Positions 15,184 through 28,000 of a stretch of DNA of 64,000 nucleotides are shown in pieces. Numbering within the stretch: position 1 is the first letter of the stretch; every line of letters begins with the position of its first letter. The DNA is taken from contig JAQGDQ010000026.1 of assembly GCA_030141605.1 (NCBI GenBank), positions 620,001-684,000 on the forward strand. The letters run 5' to 3'. The translations under genes were made by a program, and so were the position numbers. The notes under the pieces were generated by a model. That model searched no databases and had not been told where the DNA came from. It saw nothing but the letters and a program-made list of their open reading frames with translations. The stretch is from Tubiluchus corallicola (Eukaryota > Priapulida > Priapulimorpha > Priapulimorphida > Tubiluchidae).

Positions 15184-15220
<37 letters not shown>

Positions 15221-15937
15221 CGTGCGTGCGTGTCTGCGTGTATGTATATCATATACATCTAGACAAAGTTAATTTTAAAGCTAACAGAGTTAACAGTTAG
15301 CAACATATTTAGATCATAAATACAGGCTTCATGCAGCATTTAATAACCATACTGCGCAAACCAAAAAATCTATGCAAATTAGATTGGTATGATTCATTCA
15401 CAGATGCTTATGAAGTGGAGATGTGTTATTTGAGAACAACGCTACAAATTCAACAATGTGACTAGTTACTAACTTGCATGTGATGAGAGAAATACTAGGA
15501 CATATTATTTTTTAATTCAGGTATGGCTTGTATGGCACTCCTCTTGAAGCAGATTTGTTTGACACTGAGCCACCTACCGTATGCAGATCGTCGTCGCCCC
15601 AGTCGTATGCTGCAGCTGTCATGGCCTCTAGCAATCAGCAGAGCAGCTGCATGAGTAGTGCGCATCAGAGCTCAGAGGCCCTTGATTTCCGCAACTTGAT
15701 TTGTGGTAACAGTGATAAGGAGCTTCGCGAATTGTACAATTTGACTTCTCAGCAGGTAGAACTATTGTGCGATATTTATTGATGATAGTGATACTTTGTT
15801 AATGTTCTTAATCATTGTGTGTTGTTTATGTGACTGTGGCTGTTTATGTTGTGTGACTGTTTTATTTATGTTTCTTGTCAAGATATAATTCTATTATGTA
15901 TTGCATTAGAGAAAACATCATCAGCATCATCTTTTTG

Positions 15938-16013
<76 letters not shown>

Positions 16014-19000
16014 CTGCTTGTACAACATCATCCCATACTATCTGGGATGGTGGATGAGTCCCCTTTAACTGACAGAAGTGTAAAATTGATGATTGTTGAA
16101 TATCGAAATGCACTGATTCGTATACTTGGCATACCATGTAACTCTCATTCTAAAATGATGATTACGATTACTGAAACTTCCTCTGAATTTTTAATTGCCA
16201 AGAGAAGGTTCACTGTTGGCATGTATAAATCGGTGAAGAAATCCTGTTTTAAAAACACTGTCACTTTTACGCAAAAATTCTACATGTACAACCCTAGAAG
16301 TGAATAGGATATTTTATCTCCCAAAATATTTCCACTTTTAATAACATTGCTTGTAGTAATTGTGATATATTTGCTTATGAGCTATGCTGTCTTACTGAAG
16401 GGGTAAACCACCTACCTGGCTTTTGATATGAAGAAATGCATCAGATTTTGTATTATATTATAACTAACTAATGTAAATCGGTAAATTATTAATAATAATA
16501 ATTTAATAATTAGTGTAGATTATTACTAACAAAAATAAAATGTTTTATATATATATATATTGTTGCTTATGCCTTGTCATGTTTATTTGTTTTATTGCTA
16601 TTAGTACTGTCATTATCGTTATGATTGCCAATAGCATTATTTCTCACATTAAGCACAAGTAAGCTTTCTTCTGTCTCACAGGTCAAGGGAATTTTGGAAG
16701 TTGAGCCTTTACACTTTGTAAATGTTTCTGCCAGTGATGGTACAAAGATGGAGACTTTAGTACAACATCATCCCATACTATCTGGGACGGTGGCTGGGTC
16801 CCCTTTAATCTGTAGCCTTCTTGATGGACCACTTCCTGTTCCTGCAGTAGCTCCACCTCTACCATTTTCTACTGGAGCAAAGAATACTGACAATATGAAC
16901 GAAGACTGGAAGTGGAAGGTATTCATGACATTTTTAACCAGTTTTGTGTGGGTTGACGTTAGTGCATTGATATCACTTACAATCTATTTCTAGTGTTTTT
17001 ATTGAACTAAAGATCCTTTATAACAGATTGTTTTGAATTTCCAGTGTTCTTTTTAATTTTTTAAGAATTATTTGCAGACTAAATCCTATTTTTGTTTGTA
17101 ATTTCATATTTTTTAGAGACTTAATTACAAATTATCTTTCTTTGCAGAATAAAACATTCTTTTTATAACAAGAAAAGGGAACTAATTCCTTTTGGCACAT
17201 TTTTCTCATCAGTAGTAACTGTATGTGTCTTTTTTGTAAAGGTATGAGTTTATGGTTGTTAGAATTATTTGTACGTAACCATAAAATATATTTTAGGTGA
17301 TGACAGTAGGTCCTGCAACACAGTTCAATCCACCAAATGTACCCTTCTCACAGATTAATCCATCACCTACTACACCTTTCTGGTCAGTTCCATCGACTGC
17401 AACTATGCACTACAAGCCGGCTGGAATACAGTACAAGCCTGGCGTGATGCAGTACAAACCTGGAGTAAACAAAGATGATCAGATTCATCAGACTTTACAG
17501 ACAATGAACGAGCAAGCAAATCAGAAGTTGCAGATGGTTCAGCTGGCAAAGGAACAGTATGCTGATGCGCAAGAGAAACTTTTGCAGGCTAAGATGCAAA
17601 TTGGGAAAATGCTGAAAACAAAATGGGTAGGTGTTAAGATAGAATGTGGACTGGTACTTGTTTTTTTTGTTATGACCACCAGTACTTTATACAACACTCA
17701 CTGAGCTATTGATCTCACAGACACAGACTTGTTGATGCAAGCCTACATATTTTGGCACTTGTAACTTTTGTCAAGATTTGTTTTAAAAATTTTTCCCCAT
17801 TTGATAAAATTACTTCAAATGTCCAAAGGTTGTACTAGTTTTTTTAATTAAACTAAACTAAAACATGTTGTATCTAACTTATTTTTTGCAACATTTTTAG
17901 AGTAACTGAATTTTTAACATTGCCAGATGGTCATGTGGCTGTATGTTTATTTTTTATGCCTGAAGTAATTTGTAAATTCATAACGTTTAAAAATTCTCTA
18001 AATAAGAAGCATTTAAAACACAAGACATTATGCAATGAATTAGTAAGTAGCATAAGTAAAATAGCTGCTGTTGCTATAAAAATTTTAAAAAAAGATGATT
18101 TTAGGATTACTTGTACAAAATTTTGTCCAATTCTCTCAGGTATGGCTATCAGATTTCCACCTCATGTGACACTTGTGGCACAGCTTAAAGTAAGAGCTTG
18201 TTGCCCAAACCTCTTACTTAAATGACATTCTGAAACATTAATACTGTGAAACAGTGTATAACACCTTATTTATCTCCACAGCAGCATGCTGTCAGTGTTT
18301 ACTTTTGCCGTGACATTACTAATACTTACGGCATTTCGCTTTCCTATTACTAAATTTATTGCAAAGTTCAGCTGGTCTTGGAATATGCTTTCTTGGTAAT
18401 TGATGCTAAATTCTTGGTAATTGATGTATTCATAATTTCAGGGAAATGAAACAAAGTACCTGAAAGGAAAGCAAAGTGCTATTGGACAAACCTATGATAC
18501 TGTTTTTTCACCACCCGTTAATTTAGCAGAATCTGGTCTTCTTTTTGGTGCTCAGGAGTCGAAACCAGTTCACAAATCGGCAACATCTGCTAAAAAGGTA
18601 TTTAATTTGATTTTCAGTCAACAATGTCAAGACTCAGTGCTTTGTTTTGTTTGTATGATCCATTGTTTATCAGTCAATTTTTGAAACTGCAGAATGCTTG
18701 AATCCTTTGTTACCCAAACGTTTATTTTCTGTAAACCGTCACATCTTTATAAAATATCTATAGTCTACAGGCACTCAAATTCATACATTGTTTAATTCTG
18801 CAACATTTTGTTAGACAGGACACGCTACAATATGGATTAAGCGAAATTATTTTCAGTCTATTTTGTTAATTGCTGATTCCTTTGTGCAAATGGTTTGGAC
18901 CAAAAATAGACACATTCAATTTTTAATCAATTGTTCATTATATTTATCATGCACAACACCTTTGGTTTTAGGATCTTGCACAAGTTGCCTCAGTTGGTTT

Positions 19001-22000
19001 ATCAGCACAGTTGCTTCAGCTGCCTGTTCCACAAGCTCTTGTTATTGAGAGAATGCATTCAGGTAATTTAAGCTTATTTTCATAACAACTCATTTTAATA
19101 TAGCTCTACCTATGTTTGTTTCCTTTGTATACTTTTGTTAGCTTATAGATAGAAAAAAGATACTTGGTCTTGAGAGCTAAGTTTTATAAGCGTAGTCGAT
19201 AATTCGAAGTTTTATACATTTGTGATGGTTTTAGTAAAAATTTTAAAATTAAAATTTTTCTGCTTCTTTTTTGAAAGTGTGATGGAGATATTCTGTAATT
19301 CATATATATTCTTTTTACATTGGTAGGAATAATCATGCTCTGTTTATACTTGCAGTTCGAACCTTATAACCACGAAATATGCTCCAAAAGTTTCTCCACA
19401 ATGGAAATGTTACAAATAGTTAATTTAGGGTCACCTTTAAAACATGACATCCGAAGTCAACAAATCTTTTTTGTTAATAAGATTATGATTGTGAATGCTA
19501 TAATTTTCATAAACCATTACAGTTTGTTTCGCAGCAATTATTCAGTATTCCTTTCTTTCTTCAACTCATTATCCACAATAATAAAGAAAGGAGATGCTGA
19601 ATAATTCCTGGGAAACAAACTGTAATGGTTTATGAAAATGCTGGCCTCCACATTCGTAATCTTACTAAAGATACACTCATATCTCGATTTGCCAAAGAAA
19701 AGCGGGGAGTCATCGGTCCGATTTTGCCGATTGTCCATATTTGAAGAGATTTGTAGGTGCCGTGTATTAGACTCACAGTAATGTAGAATCAATCGCTTAA
19801 TTGTCTCAAAGACATTCCAAAATATGGGCCGCTCCTATGCAAGAGTATATTAAAACTGTCAGCAGTTGACTCAAATAAATCTGCAAAATTGACTCTAAAT
19901 CACTTACACATTGATTAAACCACTAAACATGCTGACATACAAGCTACACGTGTTGTTACACGTTGCTTGGATGTAAACAAAGTGACGGCCTGTCAAATAG
20001 CAGTCAGCTCGCGAAATAACAGACTGGGTCAGTAGTATCCGGGGCTTTTTAACAGTCCAGGTTTTGTCCGATTCTGCTGATATCCGAGGTCCAGCAAGCC
20101 GAGATATGAGTGTATCATTAATTGCCAGCTAATATGAAGAAGTTGATACGACAAATCTTTTTTTATTTAGAGATTTAGTTTTAATTGCATATTCCTTGAC
20201 ACCCTTGACATCTAAAATAATAAAAAGGATTATTTACCATTTCTTCTTCTCCCAAAAAGCAGGACAAAATTTTTGTTTCTTCTTTCCAGTGCAACCTGTA
20301 TGTACAACAGTTTACAGCATTTGTAAAAAAAAATTATCATAAATGTGCCAACTGTACCATGCATGCATTTCTTTTCTTTGCAGGTGCACGGAGGTTTGTT
20401 GTGTTAGATTTTGCAAAGCCTGTTGCTCTCACAGATCTGATCATTCCTGCCGCCAGCGAATTGTCGTCTCTTTCAATTGACACTTGGGTTCAAGGGGAGG
20501 AGTTCGATGGGCAGCGACTTGTTGTTTGTCCAGACATTGGCATTCGCAGTTTGGTCCTGAATGATATGCAGCCACCTGCTGTTTGCAGATACTTGAAAGT
20601 AAGATTGCTTTTCTATGCAATGCATTTTTCGGTATTTACAGCTTTTCTGCTCTTCTGAGGAAACTTAATAAGATGATGAATTCCCTGAGTTTGTGGACCT
20701 TATACCATCATGCAAATGTCCGTCATCTGTTCACAGTTTTAGTTTAAGCCAGTTATAATTGAACCACATGGGGTAGTCTTGAGATTTTTGGTATGGGTTA
20801 ACTCTGGGACAAGTTATTGGTCAAGGCCAAACGTCATCCCAAGGGCATACCTAGAACAGGGGCAAACAGCTGTTCAGGAATGGTAGCCGTAATGGAAGGA
20901 TTTGAGTCAATTCAGTGTGAGGAATTACAGTGGCCTGTTACATACTGACAACCCAACATAAGACGAAATGAATTTTATCCCCTCCCCCATAGGTGCCAGA
21001 ATGATGGGTAAAATGGGAGAATTCTTGAGTTCAGTGCGAGAGAAATTAGAATGTCCTGCCACCTACTGACTATCCATCTATAACAAAAATATTAATGGGC
21101 AGAGAGGATCCTGGATTCAAACAGTTGCAGCTAGAGTGTTATTAAGTTAGATTTTGTCTCGCAAAATGACAAATGTAGGTACTAGAACTATATAACGAGT
21201 GAAGACTTTTGGGCAATGGTATTCAGTGACCCTGGGACAAAGGTAAAAATTGCAGAATGTGGTAAAAAATGGCAGTTACCAGAGGGGCGCAGTTTGTGGA
21301 TTTGCAGATTCATTTGGACCCAAATCTGCAGATTTTTTAGGGATTTGTAGACTGCAGACCTATTCTGCTTGCGGACCTGGCGGAGTCACCGACTCAGTCT
21401 ATTTCTTAAGTTTTGTTTGCAGATCCGGGCTTCAAAACTGTAATAATTAAGTTTTCTGTAAGCTTATATGAGTTTTTTCCTAATGTGCAGACCAGAAACT
21501 CACATAAATAGTTAAAATAGTTGACTTCATCTGATAAGTCATTCCAACCCGCAGATGTCGAAATAAGGAATTACTTGTTAAAAATTCAACTTGGGCGTCT
21601 GAAGGACACACGACTTGATCATATTAATTCATTGTCTCAGTTTCAAAGATTATTCTTATTCTTAACACAAATATTCCTGTTTGTGTTAGATCCCTGTGGA
21701 GTCCCGGAGCTAGCTGCTGTGTAGGGTCTGCAGATCTCACGAAGTCTCGGAACTGACCTTTGCAGACCTTGCAGATTTACTGACCCAAAATAACTGCATG
21801 CAATATCTCTGCCAGCTACATGACACTTGCTGTGCAAAATTTAGACATGAAAACAGTTTGACCTGGTTTGAGGTTCATTGGGTTCATTGAAAATAGGGTT
21901 CATTGCATACTTTTATTGCGTATCAGAATTTGTAAACAAAATTTGGCCAGAGGAAACGATCTTGTGTCAAACGTCAAGATGCTCAAGGTGTCAGCCAAGT

Positions 22001-25000
22001 CAGGGGACCTATGGCGTCATTAATGCTCTAGATTAATGCTCTAATCACAGAGCAGAAGTGACTGAGATATTGGCCTGAACAGTTTGCTTAGATTTAGATT
22101 TGTGTTTAATAATTTTAAAGATTGCACTGCCTCGAAAGCATGCAACGTGAAACTTAATAATTCTTTTTAGAATATCAGTTGTTTTTTATTGGCAATAATT
22201 ATTCAGAACTGATTAAGTTGAAAAATAGTTGCTGATAGAAAAGAGCTTAGGTATTAAAAAAACTTAAACTTAATTTGTTTTGTAATCTGCTTTTAAAATA
22301 TCTTCTTATTTTTTCTTCATTTTATAAAATGGTTCTAGCATAAGATACAACTAACTATTAGATTCATGTTTATAATCATGTCAGCATAATTTAACCTAAA
22401 CTTAATTAATTAGTGTTACTTTTTTAGGTTACAGTTGTTGGTCGATATGGAGTGACGACAAGTAGATGCCGCATTCCTATTGGCTGGTTTTATGGGCACA
22501 GTTTCTTGCTGCCTGGTGAACAAGCAAAATTCTATGTTGCTTCTAATGATTCTAAGTCCTCTAGTAGTCCAGCGGCTATAAGCACTGATAGTGACCAGCT
22601 GCTCGCTAGCATCAAAGTCTTGACAACACTACAGGTAAATACAACATTATTAGTATATTTCAGAGTAACAATGATTTTATTAGTAGTGCTCCTGTTTAAT
22701 ATGTAAATAAATAGAACTTACATTGCAGTTTGTAAGCCAGAAGCATTGTTAGTAGTCAATTTGCCATTTGAGACATAGCACAATAATCCAAATAAAAATG
22801 TAGTATGTAGTAGCACAGTATTTCACTTTAATTCAAACTTGACTTAAGAAAAGTAGTCAAAGTAAATTGAGTGTTTTTCTACAGTGGCTTTGCCTGATAT
22901 TAATTTTACAAAAAACTGAAACATTTTGAGAATTGCCCATAGTCACTGTATTCGTTGTTACTTTGATGTTTGTTGTTACCTTTTGTCGGATTTTTTCTTT
23001 TAGGAGGATCTACAGTGTCGGTACAGTCTGGCCTGCTCTCGTTTAGATTCACTAATTAGTCAGTTGGACATTCTTTCGAACAATGCTAGTCATGCTCAGT
23101 ACTTTCTACAGAATGAAACAGCTAAGCAAGATGACAATAGAATTGAACAGCTTTACAGTGACTGCACACAGTTACAGCTACAATTGAACGTGTGCCAGCG
23201 CGCCATTGATCGTTTATACTTGGCCGTTGGTAGCCTCGATGCAAAGTTAGAAGCGAGTATTAGTACAAGTAGACTGTATGTCATTGGCGAGCTACTAATT
23301 AGGACATTGCTGAGTTTGACGCTACTGACACCAACTGCTCCCATTTTACCGTCATCTCTTTGCGCAACTTTTTCTCAGTCTTGCTGCGATGTGCTGTTCC
23401 GACATATCTGTCTCAACGGATCTCCAAAGATGATGCTGAATTGTGGTATGCTGTTGGCAAGAGTGTGCGGAACATTGCCTTGGTGGGGAGACTTTCTTGC
23501 TAACATTTTTCAAGAGTTTTTCAGTTCTCAGCAAGCTACAGTTTTTCCTCAGGACAGGTAAGGATAGAATAAGTGAAAAGTCCCTTTGATGAGTACCAAG
23601 TATGGAGATACGGTTGGAGTGTATTAACATTATGATAAACTAGATCAGAACATGTCACGTAACTAATTTTGACAGTATACCTTTGCTATCTTCCATATAA
23701 GTTAAAAATTAATTGGCAATTGGCAATGATGTGGTTGTACGTCAAATTATAACTTTATTGTTTTTTAGCACAAAATTAAATTAACTTTCAATTCACGCAA
23801 GTAATTTTTATTTTGCGAACAGTTGTAATGCTGAGTCGCAACCTTGGTTTACTTAGAAAAATAATAACTAGCAACAATAATAATTTTAACTCGTGTAGAC
23901 TCGCAGCACTTATAACGATGCTTATAAAAATCAGAGTACTGCTACCTGTAGTTTATGGCACATAACCTTTGTGTCTCAACAACTGCGTAACATATTGATT
24001 GTTGTATGTTGCGTAGCATATTATATGTTCCTATTGATATTGTAGGATCTTCATGTTGTTATGTACACTTGGTCAAAAATCTCAAGTTAGCCGTGGAGAC
24101 TCCTGCATTCTTGAATGTCTATTACTTCAATTAAATAAGCTTCTGGGACCACTGCTCATGGATGATAAAGGTTTTGTGAGAGGTAGTATTTATTTTTCTT
24201 TAATTTATTATCTTTCATGTAGTTTTTTCTATATGCAAAGTGATTTCTACGATGAAACTGGTTAATTAATTTTTTTGGGTAACTTTTCAGGTACCGTAGA
24301 TTTGTCATTGATCAGCTGGTTATTGTTGTTTTTGTCATATCTCTTGGATACAAGTTTGGATAATGGAACTGAAAGTAGACAAGAGCAGGACAAAGCCGGA
24401 GGACATAGGGAGTCTGGTAAGATCTGATGTTGTGAAGCTCTTGGATTTATTTATATGTGTATATGTATATGTATTTATGTGTATGTATGTATGTATGTAT
24501 GTATGTATATTGTACAATACAGTGCAATTCAATGCAGTACAATACAATGCAATGCAATACAGTGCAATATAATACAAAACATTACAATATAATACAATAT
24601 ACTGAGACAATATACCTAAATGATTGGTTCAGCAGCATCATGCAATACCATTTTACAAAAGAACAATACATTTAAAAAAAGTATAAGATCGTAAATGAAT
24701 AAACTGAATAGTCGAGTACAGTAATCATAAGTTAATATATTATTTTTCAAGTTAATTGCACGTATTAAAATTTAATAGATAATAGATACACTCTGTTACC
24801 TAATATAATTTAATTAGTGTACTACTAAGCAAATATTTAATTATATGTACCTTTTTTCTTTTACAAGTTTCTTTATTAAAACATTTCGTTTTAAATTATG
24901 ACTACTTTAGATTATAACTAAAGCAAATATTTGCTAAAAATGCCAGAATTATATATTCTTTGATTACTACTGTAAAAATTCATCTAGAAGTTTTACTTAT

Positions 25001-28000
25001 ATATTAAGGAACATATATGAGTTTTACTGTGTATTTTTAGCTCCCTCAGCAAGTAGATGGAGTTTCATGCAGGGTCGCTCAGCGAGTGAAGGCACAGGTC
25101 AAACATTGTCTAAAGGACGATCAACTATCAGTCAGCAGTATCGTAAGAAACTCCACAAACGTTTAATCACACATCAGCAACAACTCACTGACTTGCAGCA
25201 AACTAAAATAATGGCTAAAAAACTGATAACATCAATGGAGAAAGGTGGAACTACAGAAGATGTAGACACTGCAGTCAAGAATACAGAAAACTTACTGAAG
25301 AAACAGTTGCGCCAACATGAAGCAAAGGTAGATTAAATTGTATTCTCAGTAATCTACCATGTTTGCACTGTGTTGACGTCTTGTCATTTACTAATGACAT
25401 TGATATTGATACAGAGTTATCATTTTCATTGCTTCCAAATAAGGGAAATTTTTTGTAGAACTGGTGCATGTTTTTGTTTTTTATTGTGCTACAAATTAGC
25501 TGTTGGCAGTTTTATGGGTTTGCTAGGTGGCACTAAGCTGTATTTAGGTTGGAATAATACAGTGACTGAAATAACAGGCTACGGTAGTTTCCTGACAGTA
25601 TTATGTAATACGATATTTTGCAGAATAAAATTTTGTCCAGTGTATATGCAACACTATCGTGCTGTTTAAATTAGCATTGTTTTTGTCACTACTAGTGCCA
25701 TCACCATGTATTTGCTTTAATTAAGTTAGATGCTCTAAAGCAGTGGTTTCCTAACTTCTCCATAAACAAATTTATTTAACAGTGTTAGCTGTGTCAGCAA
25801 TATGGAAGGGTAACTCAACATCTCATCAGTAACCATAGTAACATAGTTCATTGCCTATGCAGTTATTGTTAATGGGATGGATGTACTTGGTGGAAGGGAT
25901 ATCAACTTCTCAACATCAGGTTGGAACTCACTAACTTGGCTTGGAAAGAGCCAAGGCGACTGCACTGAATCCCTGTTTTATTGAATATGATGTTGGGAAG
26001 GCAGTAAAGTACTTCTTGACCTTATTCCACAATACATATATTTTGTTATTCAGATTTTGTAAAAAACAAAGTTATTTATTAACTGCTCTTAATGCTACCC
26101 TGTTGCCCCCTACTGCCCACCTCCAGATCTTTCCATCACCCCCAGGGCCCATTGCCCACTTTGGGAAATACTGCTCTACAGGGTATCATACAGATAATGT
26201 TATGTTTTGATTTTTAGTGGCACGTTTATTATAGGCAATTTTTTTTACAAAACTTAAATCAAGGAAACTTATTCTTTGTTGCTCGGTAATTTTCTTTACA
26301 GCACTTCATGGACATTATGCAGATGCGACGCACAGACGGTACGCTACTTACAAGACCAGCGAGTTCCGGAAATCTGAATGGTTCAGCTGTTGCAGAAGGT
26401 GAAGCTAGTGTGATTACTGATGCTGATTTAAGTATGTGCTTAGCCAGAGATACATTTGTTCCAGTCATGCAACGCATGGTAGTGCTTATGCTTAGTATGG
26501 ATTTCACATGTAATGCTGATCTCTTTCTACTTACGGCAAAGGTAAAACTTGTTGATTTTTGATTTGTATTTGTTCACAAAGTTGGTAGTACCATTGAGAT
26601 TAATAACAAGTAACATATATTAACCTGATGTGATGGTACACTTAAGTGCTTCATTTACTTTATTTAAACACTTTAGTAGTGCAAAACAGAACCACAGATT
26701 CCACAGATCTTTTCCCTGGTGATCCTCAGTAGAGTACTTCAGGAAAAAAGCGAGTTTTAAACTTAAATACAGGCAAAACAAAGTTTTTAAGCATTTCAAA
26801 ATAAATGTCCAGTGTACATACTTCTGCCATACATTAGTTCTCCTAATTAGCTCACTAGGCAAATTTAACATTGTGTTGAACCTGCCAATCCATAACACAC
26901 AGCCAAACCTATTGTTGCCTCTGAGCTGATTCTCCCAACTAAAGAGTAGTGTTATTTACAGTTTTGCATGCCTCTGTTATCAAAAGTACATATGGAGAAC
27001 ATCACAAATGCTATACGATAGAATAACTCAGCATATTCCTAAATAAATATTGAATGTCTCTGAGATGCGATGGGTACAGCCATGCAGGGTTTGCAGAGCA
27101 TCAGCATTTCATATTTAGGTTTAGGTAGATGCTGACTTTGGGTCAGCCATTAGGACTCGCCTGTTATCGTCACCTGACTGTGCTGCCCTCTTACGTGCTG
27201 AGATGTTTTCATAGTGCAATGTTAATACAACATAGGCATGACAAACATCTAAATGCCATGGAATCTCTTTACGTTAAACAATATAAACCAGTGTTATGTA
27301 AGCAGAAAAGAACATCTCTATACATTAAAACTGCTTTGATTAAGCAATCATTTATTGTACATTTCACTTTTGTACAAAGTAATCATGTTCTTACAGAAAT
27401 AGAAAACTTAAATTTTATGTTGTTTCCTTTTCATTAGTTCTCGATCATTATGCAAAACTAATGATTTTGTCGAATACTAGATTCTCACGCATATTGTTGT
27501 TACTCATGTTGCTTATAAAGAATTGTTGCCACACATTGATCATCTCTGCTGCTCACTTGTTGGTCATAAAGAATTGGTAAATTTGGCCACATTAAATGAT
27601 TTGGTTTGTCATCAAAAATGGCAATGTAATTACTTAAAACGCTTAAAAACATTTGTTTATCCATATTTAAGTGCAAAGCTCACTTATTTTCCTGAAGGAT
27701 TCTGCTAAAGAGCATCAGGCAAATGATGTATCATACTTGTGGTTGTGTTTTGCATTATTGAAGAATTTAAATGTTGCAAATTATGTACTTATGTGCACCG
27801 TTATATGTCTTAAGGTGTATTAATGTCCAAGATTATATAATGGAAGTACTGTGTAAGTATTTTGCTTGTAATGTGCAGTGAATAATTTTGATTTTGCTGT
27901 ATCAGTTACCATTTTGATTTTGATGATTACAGTTTCTAACAGTGTCACTGCTTTGAATGATATGTTTGGGAATATACAGTAAGTCCACGCTTAACGACAC

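Noticed and set aside
15862-16137. Poly-isoleucine frames on both strands
   Set aside because: They are translations of the (ATT)n microsatellite.
17920-18225. 101-codon open frame around exon 18
   Set aside because: Only the last 16 codons (exon 18) match BIRC6; the rest is AT-rich intron read-through with no family features.
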